From NCBI GenBank assembly GCA_051295955.1, contig JBPDWA010000002.1:337175-401174 (forward strand): a DNA stretch of 64,000 bases. The letters run 5' to 3'. Below, piece by piece: positions 54,034 through 62,533 of the stretch; position 1 is the stretch's first letter; each line of letters opens with the position of its first letter. The stretch comes from Enterococcus faecalis_A. Lineage in GTDB: Bacteria; Bacillota; Bacilli; Lactobacillales; Enterococcaceae. A program made the position numbers and the translations under genes. Below the pieces are notes generated by a model that searched no databases, was not told the DNA's origin, and was given only the letters and a program-made list of their open reading frames with translations.

Positions 54034-54995
54034 TGGAAGCAAAGAAAAAAGTTTTACTGGAAGTAAAAGGCTTAAAGCAATATTTCAACGTTGGCCGTAA
54101 AGATGAAGTTAAAGCGGTGGATGACATCAGCTTTCACATTTATGAAGGAGAAACATTTGGGTTAGTTGGCGAGTCCGGTAGCGGAAAATCAACGACAGGC
54201 CGGAGTGTGATCCGCTTATATGATCCTACAGCCGGTGAGATTATTTTTGATGGCAAAGATATCAGCAAAATTCGTGCTAAAAAAGATTTGCAGGAATTTC
54301 GTCGAGAAGTTCAAATGATTTTCCAAGATCCTTACGCATCTTTAAATCCTCGCATGAAAGTTAATGATATTATCGCTGAAGGAATTGATATCAACAAACT
54401 TGCCAACGATGAAGCACAACGGACTGCTAAAGTAAATGAGCTATTACAAGTGGTCGGACTTGATCCAAGTCACGGCACGCGTTATCCTCATGAATTTTCC
54501 GGCGGTCAACGGCAACGGATTGGCATTGCCCGAGCTCTCGCAGTCGATCCGCGTTTTATCATCTGTGATGAACCGATTTCTGCATTGGATGTTTCGATTC
54601 AAGCGCAAGTAGTTAATTTATTGCAAGACTTACAAAAAAATGTTGGCTTGACCTATTTATTTATTGCTCATGATTTATCAATGGTAAAACATATCAGTGA
54701 CCGAATTGGTGTGATGCATAGTGGTAAATTACTGGAGATGGGCTCAAGTGAAGACGTGTATAGTTTTGGTGTGCATCCTTATACGGAAAGCTTACTTTCG
54801 GCAATTCCGCTGCCTGATCCTGAATACGAACGCAATCGTAAACGGATTATTTATCAAGCACCGGCAGCAGATAATAAAGAACGGAAATTACGTGAAATTA
54901 CACCAGAACATTATGTGTATTGTTCGGAAGATGAGGTAATGATCTACCGTCAAAAAATTGAAGCCAAAAAAGCAGCGGCCCAAGAAAGCTTGTAA
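54033..54995 (+). CDS. oppF: Oligopeptide ABC transporter ATPase OppF
   Basis: A 320-residue ATPase: Walker A GESGSGKSTTGRSV, signature FSGGQRQRIGIARAL, Walker B FIICDEPISALDVS, H-loop FIAHDLSMVKHI, with the C-terminal oligo_HPY-type part (HPYTESLLSAIPLPDP). Start coupled to the oppD stop (TAATG). It is the gene immediately upstream of the TnpB-derived regulator. Confidence 0.95.
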   Translation: MEAKKKVLLEVKGLKQYFNVGRKDEVKAVDDISFHIYEGETFGLVGESGSGKSTTGRSVIRLYDPTAGEIIFDGKDISKIRAKKDLQEFRREVQMIFQDPYASLNPRMKVNDIIAEGIDINKLANDEAQRTAKVNELLQVVGLDPSHGTRYPHEFSGGQRQRIGIARALAVDPRFIICDEPISALDVSIQAQVVNLLQDLQKNVGLTYLFIAHDLSMVKHISDRIGVMHSGKLLEMGSSEDVYSFGVHPYTESLLSAIPLPDPEYERNRKRIIYQAPAADNKERKLREITPEHYVYCSEDEVMIYRQKIEAKKAAAQESL

Positions 54996-55005
54996 TCGCT
55001 AAAAA

Positions 55006-55050
55006 AGAGACGGAAACAAAAGCTACATAGCCAATGTTCCTGTCTCTAAA
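55006..55050 (+). terminator. oppBCDF terminator
   Basis: AGAGACGGAAACA (55006-55018) pairs with TGTTCCTGTCTCT (55035-55047) with one bulge, then AAAAATT. The T-tract is poor. The rest of the gap to 55,302 has no ORF; it should carry the tldR promoter, but I found no clear -35/-10 pair. Confidence 0.6.
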
Positions 55051-55302
55051 AATTATTTCAACGCTAACAGTTGCCATATAAGAAAAGGAACATTTTCGGT
55101 GTTTTGCTTGGCTAGTGCTTCAACTACTGGTGTTAAGAATGAATTCCAACGCAAATCTGTGTTACTGATAGGAGCGTAGCGTTGGCATGAAATAGTTCAG
55201 GCTAGATACTTCTGTTTAAGCTCTTGGTCTTCTCAAAAATGAATGGCAATACGACAGTGATAGAGTGGTTGTTTTAACGATCTTGGTAGGGTGGTTTTGA
55301 AA

Positions 55303-56361
55303 ATGAATATTTTAAGGGCTTATAAGTTTCGACTTTATCCCACCTCAGAGCAGGCGGCGTTTATTCAAAAGTCATTTTCTGCGGTCCGACTGGTGTACAA
55401 TTTGTTGTTACAAGAACGCATTAGAAACTATAAACAGTTAAAAGAAGACCCTGGCGCAACGATTAAAATTCCTACGCCGGCTAAGTACAAAGAACGGTAT
55501 CCTTTTTTGCGAGAAGTAGACAGTTTGGCTTTAGCGAATGCACAAGTATATTTAGATCGTGCCTTTAAAAATTTTTACCGCGGACGCGCAGTGGGGTTTC
55601 CTAAGCTAAAACGCAAAAATACTGTTCATTCATATACGACGAACAATCAACATGGGACTGTTAAGGTTATTGATGGCCGCTATTTAAAAGTTCCCAAATT
55701 AAAGACGCCTATTAAAATAGCAGTCCATCGACCGTTACAAGGCGAAATTAAGTCAGTGACGATTTCCGTAAGCTCTAGTGGCAAGTATTTTGTGGCGATT
55801 TTATGTGAAGAAAACGTGACGGCAAAACTTAAAACTGAAAAGGTAACTGGAATTTATCCTAGTCATCAAGCTTTTGCTGAACTAGCTTCAGGAGAACTGT
55901 TAGACAGTCATCATTCTCATCGATGGCAGCAACGGTTAACAGTTGAAGAGGCTAAATTGCGTCGGCGCAAGCAACTGGCTAACAAAAAAGGTAGGGACCT
56001 TGCTTATTGTAAAAATTATCAAAAACAAAAGAAAAAAGTGGCCACTATTCGTGAAAAATTGTTGAATCAACGTTTGGATTTCTTAAATAAGGTGACCACT
56101 TCCTTGATTACAGATTACGATATAATCTGTATTGATGATTTGGAACAAAATAAGTTGGAAGCCAAATCAGCTTGTAAACAACAATTGCTGGATTTTTCAT
56201 GGCCATTATTTATTGCCAAATTGGAATATAAAGCATTATGGTATGGTAAAAAAGTGATTCGCCTTTCTGCGTGTGAAAGTACCTTAGCTACGCAATTTCG
56301 TCATCTTGACAAAGCTGGTATCCAACAATTTTTAACTCAGCAAGCTGCCGACGCTGAATAG
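55303..56361 (+). CDS. tldR: TnpB-derived nuclease-dead protein, candidate RNA-guided repressor (TldR, oppF-associated)
   Basis: A 352-residue protein. The N-terminal half is clearly TnpB: ILRAYKFRLYPTSEQAAFIQ, FSAVRLVYNLLLQER, VDSLALANAQVYLDRAF, SYTTNNQHGTVKV, TISVSSSGKYFVAILCE. The RuvC-I motif GIDLG is replaced by GIYPS (Tyr185 where the catalytic Asp stands), RuvC-II IEDL is IDDL (277-280), and after KVIRLSACES the zinc finger and RuvC-III (DRDxNAA) are missing. So it should bind RNA and DNA but not cut. TldR proteins linked to oppF are known from enterococci and act as RNA-guided repressors. No tnpA partner is present. ATG 55303 chosen; GTG 55291 is alternative. Confidence 0.88.
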   Translation: MNILRAYKFRLYPTSEQAAFIQKSFSAVRLVYNLLLQERIRNYKQLKEDPGATIKIPTPAKYKERYPFLREVDSLALANAQVYLDRAFKNFYRGRAVGFPKLKRKNTVHSYTTNNQHGTVKVIDGRYLKVPKLKTPIKIAVHRPLQGEIKSVTISVSSSGKYFVAILCEENVTAKLKTEKVTGIYPSHQAFAELASGELLDSHHSHRWQQRLTVEEAKLRRRKQLANKKGRDLAYCKNYQKQKKKVATIREKLLNQRLDFLNKVTTSLITDYDIICIDDLEQNKLEAKSACKQQLLDFSWPLFIAKLEYKALWYGKKVIRLSACESTLATQFRHLDKAGIQQFLTQQAADAE

Positions 56362-56493
56362 GAGAAACGCTCCGTTTTTTATGAACTGTAGGGACGACAG
56401 GGATAGCCTAGGGGATAAAAGAAGATCGGTTGATAGCTTCTGTTTCTAGGAAGTTTCCATCGCTTGATGGAAATGGTTCACTAATTATTTTTT
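56362..56493 (+). ncRNA. Guide RNA (omega-RNA-like) of the TldR locus
   Basis: It directly follows tldR. Scaffold features match TnpB omega-RNAs: GAACTGTAGGGACGACAGGG (56384-56403, CTGT/ACAG stem), the GATAGC box, CCTAG (56407-56411)/CTAGG (56446-56450) enclosing GAAGATC-GGTT-GAT-AG-CTTC (56421-56440), then an 8-bp hairpin TTTCCATC/GATGGAAA (56454-56473, loop GCTT) and the transposon-end-like TGGTTCAC (56474-56481). Downstream, TAATTATTTTTT (56482-56493) would be the guide; its T-run suggests the RNA ends after about 9-12 nt. Confidence 0.8.
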
Positions 56494-56508
56494 AATATGC
56501 TTATACAG

Positions 56509-56558
56509 GACCTTTTGTAGGCGTGTCGTAACCGACAACAAGAGCAAAAGGTCTTTTT
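56509..56558 (+). terminator. Terminator downstream of the guide RNA
   Basis: GACCTTTTG (56509-56517) pairs with CAAAAGGTC (56545-56553), inner TGTCG/CGACA hairpin (56524-56537), then TTTTTAT. It separates the tldR/guide unit from the beta-glucoside operon. Confidence 0.85.
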
Positions 56559-56607
56559 ATAAATATTTATTATGCATATAAACTACACATAATCATAATA
56601 AAAATTA

Positions 56608-56645
56608 ATGAAAGCGTTGACTACCATGAAGAAAACGGCTATAAT
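56608..56645 (+). promoter_or_regulatory. Beta-glucoside operon promoter with overlapping cre site
   Basis: -35 TTGACT (56617-56622), 17-bp spacer, perfect -10 TATAAT (56640-56645). ATGAAAGCGTTGACT (56608-56622) matches the CcpA cre consensus WTGNAANCGNWNNCW at every fixed position and covers the -35, predicting glucose repression. Confidence 0.88.
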
Positions 56646-56697
56646 ACGTTATGTAAGTAAGAAAAAAAAACAGAGATAGCGCAGTAGTTATTTCTAG

Positions 56698-56780
56698 AGT
56701 TATGTTACTGGTTAGCAGGCAGAACTCAGATAAGTATGAGATGAACCAGCCCATGGTTTATTTGATACTTGTCTGAGTTT
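56698..56780 (+). promoter_or_regulatory. Ribonucleic antiterminator (RAT) and terminator leader of the bgl operon
   Basis: The stretch around 56700-56727 (GTTACTGGTTAGCAGGCAGA core) resembles LicT/BglG RAT sites. It overlaps the 5' arm of a terminator: AACTCAGATAAGTAT (56723-56737) pairs with ATACTTGTCTGAGTT (56765-56779) followed by T8. Binding of the antiterminator to the RAT would prevent the terminator from forming. Confidence 0.85.
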
Positions 56781-56802
56781 TTTTTCTGGAAAGGAGCAAA
56801 TG

Positions 56803-57648
56803 ATGAAAATTCGTCAAATATTAAACAATAATATTGCTGTAGTAGATCGGGGAGGACATGAGTCCATTATTTATTCAAAAGGAATCGCATTTAAAAAGAA
56901 AGTTGGCCAACAAATCAACGATTCTGAAATTGAAAAAACCTATGTTTTGGATTCAAAAGATCGCTTAGAGCACTTTAGCTATTTGCTATCTCAATCGGAT
57001 GAAACCGCCATCTCTTTCATTAACGAATTGGTGCAATACGGTGAAAAAAGAATCGGCAAAATAGCAAATGATTATTTATATTTGGCACTGTTGGATCATG
57101 TAACCTTTGCTTTGGAACGAGCAAGAAAAAATCAATTTGTTCGTAGTCCGTTAGCGTGGGAAGTTAAAAAATTTTATCCCGATTACTTTGCGATCGGCTT
57201 ACAAGCACTAACGCGAATGCAAGAAATTTATCAGATTGATTTTCCGGAAGATGAAGCCGTTTCCATTGCCTTACACTTTGTAAATTTACAAGAAAACCAA
57301 TCGCATTTAGATGAGCGTCTTGAGGATATGGAAACGCTACGAGATATTTTGAATATCATTAAATATCACTTTAATGAAGAATTCGATGAATCCAGCATGA
57401 ATTACATGCGCCTAGTGACCCATCTACAGTATTTTATCGAACGAATGCGTACGAACAATCCTTATGAGGAAAAAGAATCGCTGTTATTTCAACAAGTAAA
57501 AAGTTTGTATCCGGCAGCTTATGATGCGGTGGAAAAAATTGCGATTTACGTAAAAGGAAGATTTAATCAACATCTTTCCAAGGATGAATACACGTATTTA
57601 ATGATTCATATTAATCGTGTGACAGAAAGGATGAACGAAGAAACATGA
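56803..57648 (+). CDS. BglG/LicT-family transcriptional antiterminator
   Basis: A 281-residue protein: RNA-binding CAT domain (1-55, MKIRQILNNNIAVV), then two PTS regulation domains (PRD1 about 65-170 with LLDHVTFALERA; PRD2 about 171-280 with MRLVTHLQYFIERM). It senses PTS phosphorylation and sugar supply and acts on the RAT just upstream. ATG 56803 has better spacing from AAGGAG than ATG 56800. It overlaps bglP by 4 bp. Confidence 0.92.
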   Translation: MKIRQILNNNIAVVDRGGHESIIYSKGIAFKKKVGQQINDSEIEKTYVLDSKDRLEHFSYLLSQSDETAISFINELVQYGEKRIGKIANDYLYLALLDHVTFALERARKNQFVRSPLAWEVKKFYPDYFAIGLQALTRMQEIYQIDFPEDEAVSIALHFVNLQENQSHLDERLEDMETLRDILNIIKYHFNEEFDESSMNYMRLVTHLQYFIERMRTNNPYEEKESLLFQQVKSLYPAAYDAVEKIAIYVKGRFNQHLSKDEYTYLMIHINRVTERMNEET

Positions 57649-59498
57649 AATACCAAGCATTTAACCAACAAATCATTGACTTAGTAGGCGGCAAGGAGAA
57701 TATTCAAGCAGTTGTTCATTGTATGACTCGTTTGCGTTTTACCTTAAAAGACCGTAGTCAGGCTGATACAGAAGCATTAAAAGCTCTAGATGGCGTAATT
57801 GACGTGGTAAGCAATAACGTTGCCTATCAGATTATCATTGGCACGCACGTTAATGACGTGCATAAGGAATTAATTGACATGCTGGGAATGAGTACCGCTA
57901 ATACTGAAACGGCTCAACCAGCTGCTAAAAAAAATATTGTGAAATCTGTGTTAGACTTGATTTCCGAATCTATGACGCCGATTCTAGAACCAATTATTTG
58001 TGCCGGCCTTTTAGCTGCATTTTTATCAATTGTATCATTGACAGGCATTATTTCTGCCGATAGTCCAACTTATCAAATTTTTGATGCATTACGAATGGCT
58101 GTCTTTTTCTTTTTACCAGTGTTTATGGCGATGAGTTGCGCCAAGCGTCTGGACGTTAGCCCTTATTTAGCCGTTTCGTTGGCAGTTACCATTTTATCTC
58201 AGCAAATTAACGACGTTAAAGGCTTAAGCTTGTTTGGCATTTCTCTGCCACAAATTACTTATGCAAACAGCTTTATTCCGATTTTAATTGCACTGTGGTT
58301 TATGAGCTATGTGACAAAATTTGTGAAAAGAATTGTGCCTAGCACGCTGCAATATTTCTTAACGCCGCTTTTGATCATGGTGATCACGTTACCAGCTACG
58401 TTGTTGGTGTTCGGTCCGATTGGTTTTTATATCGGTGAAGGAATTATCGGCTTCTTTAATATCTTAATGAAATATGTAGGTAGCTGGTTTGTTATGATGC
58501 TGTATTCTGCTTTACAGCCATTTATTATTATGTTGGGAGCCGGCAACTTCATTATGCCGATTTCAGCCTCTTTAATTGCTGCTAATGGCTTTGATCCGGC
58601 CTTTATCTCTTCATGTACCATCTCTGATATCGCTGTTGGTGGTGCTATGTTAGGGTATTTCTTAAAAGCGAAAAAGCAACATCAGAAACAATTGTTTGGA
58701 ACAGTTACGCTATCAGCAATCTTAGGTGTAACAGAACCAGCGATTTACGGAGTATTTGTGAAGTTCCGTCGTCCGTTTATGGCAGTGATGATCGGTGGTG
58801 GCTTAGGTGGTTTGTTTGCCGGTTTAACAGGGGTAAAAGCTTATTCCATCGCTTGGGGACTCTTTGGCTTGCCTGCTTACATTGCCAATGGAGACGTTCG
58901 CAACTTAGTGATGATGGTTCTTTCAGTCATTATCAGTTTTGTAGGAGCGACAGTTGCTGCTTATATGTTGGGTATTCCTAATGAAGAAGCAGAAGTAGAC
59001 GCCACACAAGCAGCTACATCGAAAAACAATGAACAATTGCGTTCACTAGGCTTAGACAGTGTAGTAGAAGGACAGTTAATTCAATTGTCAGAAATTAACG
59101 ACCAGGCTTTTTCTACCGGAGCATTAGGCAAAGGGATTGGTATTATTCCGGCCAATGATGAATTGTATGCACCTTTGGATGGTGAAATCTCAGTTGTCTT
59201 TCCAACTAAGCATGCAATTGGTATCAAAGGAAACAATGGGGAAGAATTATTGATTCATATCGGTATTGATACAGTTGAATTGGAAGGTCGTCACTTTGAA
59301 GTGTTCGTGCAGCCTGGCGACCAAGTAAGAAAAGGACAAAAAATTGCTGAGGTAGCGTTTGACCAGATTAAAGCAGAAGGCTATGATCCGACAACGATTG
59401 TAGTAGTAACTAATACAAATGATTTTTTGGATGTAATTCCAACGACGAATCAAGCTGTGAAAACAGCTGATTTAGCCATGAGTATTGTATTGAAATAG
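57645..59498 (+). CDS. Beta-glucoside-specific PTS transporter EIIBCA
   Basis: A 617-residue permease-kinase: EIIB (1-90, phospho-Cys26 in VVHCMTRLRF), EIIC with about ten helices (105-450, ending before VDATQAATSK), and EIIA (480-617, HAIGIKGNNGEELLIHIGID with the active His). It takes up and phosphorylates aryl-beta-glucosides or cellobiose-like sugars. Exact sugar not determinable. Confidence 0.93.
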   Translation: MKYQAFNQQIIDLVGGKENIQAVVHCMTRLRFTLKDRSQADTEALKALDGVIDVVSNNVAYQIIIGTHVNDVHKELIDMLGMSTANTETAQPAAKKNIVKSVLDLISESMTPILEPIICAGLLAAFLSIVSLTGIISADSPTYQIFDALRMAVFFFLPVFMAMSCAKRLDVSPYLAVSLAVTILSQQINDVKGLSLFGISLPQITYANSFIPILIALWFMSYVTKFVKRIVPSTLQYFLTPLLIMVITLPATLLVFGPIGFYIGEGIIGFFNILMKYVGSWFVMMLYSALQPFIIMLGAGNFIMPISASLIAANGFDPAFISSCTISDIAVGGAMLGYFLKAKKQHQKQLFGTVTLSAILGVTEPAIYGVFVKFRRPFMAVMIGGGLGGLFAGLTGVKAYSIAWGLFGLPAYIANGDVRNLVMMVLSVIISFVGATVAAYMLGIPNEEAEVDATQAATSKNNEQLRSLGLDSVVEGQLIQLSEINDQAFSTGALGKGIGIIPANDELYAPLDGEISVVFPTKHAIGIKGNNGEELLIHIGIDTVELEGRHFEVFVQPGDQVRKGQKIAEVAFDQIKAEGYDPTTIVVVTNTNDFLDVIPTTNQAVKTADLAMSIVLK

Positions 59499-59508
59499 GA
59501 GGGAAACG

Positions 59509-60954
59509 ATGCAACTAAACGAAGATTTTTTGTGGGGCGGCAGCTTAGCTGCTCATCAATGCGAAGGGGCTTGGGATCAAGATGGCAAAGGTCTGGCAAT
59601 TATGGACTTGGTGACTACAGGCTCTTACGATATTCCTAGAACAATTGATACTGTTTGCCAGCCAGGAAAAATCTATCCTTCGCATACCGGTATTGATTTT
59701 TACCAGCGTTACAAGGAAGATATTGCTTTGTTTGCTGAAATGGGTTTTAAAGCTTTGCGGATTTCAATTGACTGGTCGCGAATTTATCCTCAAGGAGACG
59801 AAGCAGAACCAAACCAAGCTGGTATTCGTTTCTATCAACAAGTAGTTGCTGAATTGTTAAAGCACAAAATCGAGCCAATCGTCACATTATATCATTTTGA
59901 AATGCCTGTTCATTTGGTGCGTCAATATGGCTCTTGGCAAAATCGACAAGTGATTGATTTTTACTTAAAGTTTTGTCGGACTATGTTTGAAGCCTTAAAA
60001 GGTAAAGTTCGTTATTGGGTTACATTTAATGAAATGAACCATATTGATCCGCAAACAGAAGCCAGCGACATTTTTACTTATATTATTGCTGGTCTGAAAT
60101 TTTCAGAACTTACGGATCGACCGCAAACATTAGCTACCATCGGCTATCATATGACGGTAGCTAGTTGTATGGCTGTTACTTTAGGTCATGAAATTGATCC
60201 CAATAACCAAATTGGCTGCGTTTTTGGTATTGAGCCTGTGTATCCAGTGGATTGCAATCCGCAAAATGTTTTAAACGCTTTTAAACAGATGGATCGTGAC
60301 TTCTATCAAATCGATGCTATGTGTAACGGTGTTTTCCCAGCTTATAAGTTACAAGAATATCAAACCAATGGGATTCACTTAGAGATCACAGCAGCCGATC
60401 GCCAAGCGTTTGCTAAAGGTCGACTTGATTTCATTGGAATGAATTATTATGCTTCTTCTGTTACCGAATATGAAGGAGCCGACCAAAGTAAGAGTGCACT
60501 TTTTGGCGGCTTACAAAATCCTTTTTTAACTACAAGTAAATGGGGCTGGACTATTGATCCTACTGGATTGCGTTACTTATTAAATTATACGTATCGCAAG
60601 TATGGCTTGCCAATTATGATTACTGAAAATGGCTTAGGCGCTGTTGATTGTTTAACAGCAGCTGGTGAGGTTCATGATGAGTACCGGATTGATTATTTAC
60701 GTCAGCACATTGAACAGCTGCTAAAAGCAGTAGAAGAAGACCAGGTTGATTGTATCGGCTATCTAACTTGGGCGCCAATTGATCTAGTCAGTGCCACTAC
60801 TGGCGAAATGAAAAAACGCTATGGTTTTATCTACGTGGATAAAAACGATAATGGAACCGGTAGCTTAGACCGCAGCCGTAAAGATTCTTTTTATTGGTTC
60901 CAACAAGTGATTGAAACCAATGGCGCGATAGCTAAACAGCCAAACGTGAAATAA
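59509..60954 (+). CDS. 6-phospho-beta-glucosidase, GH1
   Basis: A 481-residue glycoside hydrolase family 1 enzyme: FLWGGSLAAHQCEGAW start, acid/base Glu in YWVTFNEMNHI, nucleophile Glu in IMITENGLGAVD, and the phosphate-binding ending KKRYGFIYVDKNDNGTG. It cleaves the phosphorylated beta-glucosides made by the PTS. GGAGGG ribosome site 11 bp after the PTS gene. Confidence 0.94.
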   Translation: MQLNEDFLWGGSLAAHQCEGAWDQDGKGLAIMDLVTTGSYDIPRTIDTVCQPGKIYPSHTGIDFYQRYKEDIALFAEMGFKALRISIDWSRIYPQGDEAEPNQAGIRFYQQVVAELLKHKIEPIVTLYHFEMPVHLVRQYGSWQNRQVIDFYLKFCRTMFEALKGKVRYWVTFNEMNHIDPQTEASDIFTYIIAGLKFSELTDRPQTLATIGYHMTVASCMAVTLGHEIDPNNQIGCVFGIEPVYPVDCNPQNVLNAFKQMDRDFYQIDAMCNGVFPAYKLQEYQTNGIHLEITAADRQAFAKGRLDFIGMNYYASSVTEYEGADQSKSALFGGLQNPFLTTSKWGWTIDPTGLRYLLNYTYRKYGLPIMITENGLGAVDCLTAAGEVHDEYRIDYLRQHIEQLLKAVEEDQVDCIGYLTWAPIDLVSATTGEMKKRYGFIYVDKNDNGTGSLDRSRKDSFYWFQQVIETNGAIAKQPNVK

Positions 60955-61168
60955 GCTGCAACCGTAAAATAATGCTTAATTCTTGGGGAAGAAAATGTGC
61001 ATCACCAAAGGTTGTAATAGCTTTTCACCGTTATAAACGAAGAACATCTGGAAAAGGCGCTGGCTTTTTCAAGGAGTATAACAAGTTGGCTAAAAGAGAG
61101 ACATAAGCAAGCCTGTAAAGCTTCTCAATTCTCTAAGCGTTAAAAACATCTATATAACAATATTTTCC

Positions 61169-61203
61169 AGAGGCGCCAAGAATTTGGCGTCTCTTATTTT
61201 TTT
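61169..61203 (+). terminator. Beta-glucoside operon terminator
   Basis: AGAGGCGCCAA pairs with TTGGCGTCTCT around GAAT, followed by TATTTTTTT. Confidence 0.9.
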
Positions 61204-61256
61204 GAAATAGAGAACACTTTACAAAATTGTACTTCTTTAAAAAAGGAAGGGACACT

Positions 61257-61371
61257 AAATTTGATTAGCTCCTTTCATATAATTCGTAATAACGTAAATT
61301 TCTGTGCTCCGGATGTCTGAATGTGTCACAGCTTGTACGATTTCTGTGATAGTCAAGTGTTCCGTATCTTA
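61257..61371 (-). pseudogene. Degenerate minus-strand fragment, recombinase C-terminus-like
   Basis: Read on the minus strand after an in-frame TAA, the sequence gives DTEHLTITEIVQAVTHSDIR, then STEIYVITNYMKGANQI and a stop. The THSDIRSTEIYV part resembles the box II region of some tyrosine recombinases, but the match is weak and nothing upstream continues it. Low confidence. Confidence 0.25.
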
Positions 61372-61679
61372 TGGGATCAGCAAGTAGATCATCTGGTTTT
61401 ATAAAAATCCCTGTAGAAAAAGCAGATCAACTGTTTAGAGGTACAGAGCCTCTTGAAATGAAAGTTGAAATTTGGGCTTAATTTCCAGTGTTCTATTTTT
61501 GAGAAAACTCAGCTAAAGAAGCTATGAGAAAAACAGCAAAGAATATGGGCAACTTATCTAAAAGTGGTAAATATGATGATAGTGAAATTCCTAAATCATC
61601 TGTTTTTGTAGCTGATTCTATTTCTGTGGATGAGGAAACAAATGGAACGAAAATAACCAATATGCGAATGGAAGTTTAA
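61371..61679 (+). pseudogene. Broken coding remnants of unknown family
   Basis: Two short open stretches follow one another in different frames: 61371-61481 (ending FRGTEPLEMKVEIWA) and 61524-61679 (MRKTAKNMGNLSKSG..., ending NGTKITNMRMEV). Neither has a ribosome site, and both read like pieces of longer proteins. The rest of 60,955-61,786 holds the operon terminator and otherwise nothing I recognise. Confidence 0.35.
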
Positions 61680-61786
61680 AAAAAAGCTCTGGCATTAGGT
61701 AGAGTATAAGTTTGTTTTATAGATGTGATTTTCAAAAGAATTTAATTATGATATAGTTAAATTACTCTTATTTTAAGGAGAAACGA

Positions 61787-62293
61787 ATGAAAAAAAATCT
61801 ATTCATAGCTTTAGCCATAATAATTTTAGTAGCAATTGGGGGAGCATGGCACATGAAAAGAGCCAAGGATTTAGCAGAATTACATGAGATTCAGACCGAT
61901 TTAGCTAACTATTTGTATAATAACTATAGGATATATACGTTTAACAAAGAAGAATTAGACCAATTAGATAAAGCATATGATGCTGGGAAAATGACGTATC
62001 CTGAATATTCTAAATGTTTAGATGAAATAGCTAAATATTCGGATATAAGCAAAATAGAATTTACCGGCTTTTCTGTTAGTCCAATGAATATATTAAAAGT
62101 ACAATATACAATCAATGATGTATTGGATAAAGAAACATCTTTGGACACCATTTCAGCTGAGACGAAAAACTTAATATTCAGAGTAGGGGAGCATGATGGA
62201 AAAGGAGTGTATTCCTTAGAAAAAAAGAAAGAAGCAACCAACGTATCTTTGCCGGAAAACCTTGTTATTTATTATGAAGGAGGTATTAAGTGA
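61787..62293 (+). CDS. Membrane-anchored small protein, candidate immunity protein (copy 1)
   Basis: A 168-residue protein with one N-terminal membrane helix (about 4-22, no lipobox Cys) and an exported domain with RAKDLAELHEIQTDLANYLY, YSDISKIEFTGFSV and PMN. A DUF1433-like fold is possible. The paralogue at 62534 repeats a 27-residue block exactly. It is followed by a truncated head of a lipase gene, the layout of immunity genes in polymorphic toxin loci. Immunity function is inferred. Confidence 0.6.
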   Translation: MKKNLFIALAIIILVAIGGAWHMKRAKDLAELHEIQTDLANYLYNNYRIYTFNKEELDQLDKAYDAGKMTYPEYSKCLDEIAKYSDISKIEFTGFSVSPMNILKVQYTINDVLDKETSLDTISAETKNLIFRVGEHDGKGVYSLEKKKEATNVSLPENLVIYYEGGIK

Positions 62294-62418
62294 TGGATCA
62301 ATACAGAATCTTATCTGATGCTTCGTATAATATTGAAAATAAAAAAGTAAAATTAAATACTCGAATTGAAAATACAGATTATATCGTTCTAGACACCATC
62401 GACACAAACAAAGATTAA
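62293..62418 (+). pseudogene. Truncated N-terminus of lipase-type toxin gene
   Basis: A 41-codon ORF, MDQYRILSDASYNIENKK..., ending VLDTIDTNKD then TAA. It aligns with the first 42 residues of the intact lipase gene at 63055 (MDEYRILSKRVYQIEEG..., VIDTIDTNKD). Beyond the stop, PRNNGMQAMTEKSIRG still resembles the lipase sequence (PRNNSMQAMTVAEI), in a shifted frame. It is a decayed duplicate. Confidence 0.75.
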
Positions 62419-62533
62419 CTGAGATTTGAAGATAGACCCAGAAACAACGGTATGCAAGCGATGACGGAAAAATCAATTAGAGGAAATCAAGCACATAGTA
62501 AATAATCGTTCTACATAGAAAAGGAGGGGAAGA

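Noticed and set aside
55291..56500. A complete IS200/IS605-type insertion sequence
   Set aside because: There is no tnpA, no recognisable left end, the TnpB frame lacks catalytic residues and its C-terminus, and only the right-end-like hairpin and GGTTCAC are kept. It is better explained as an exapted gene plus guide RNA.
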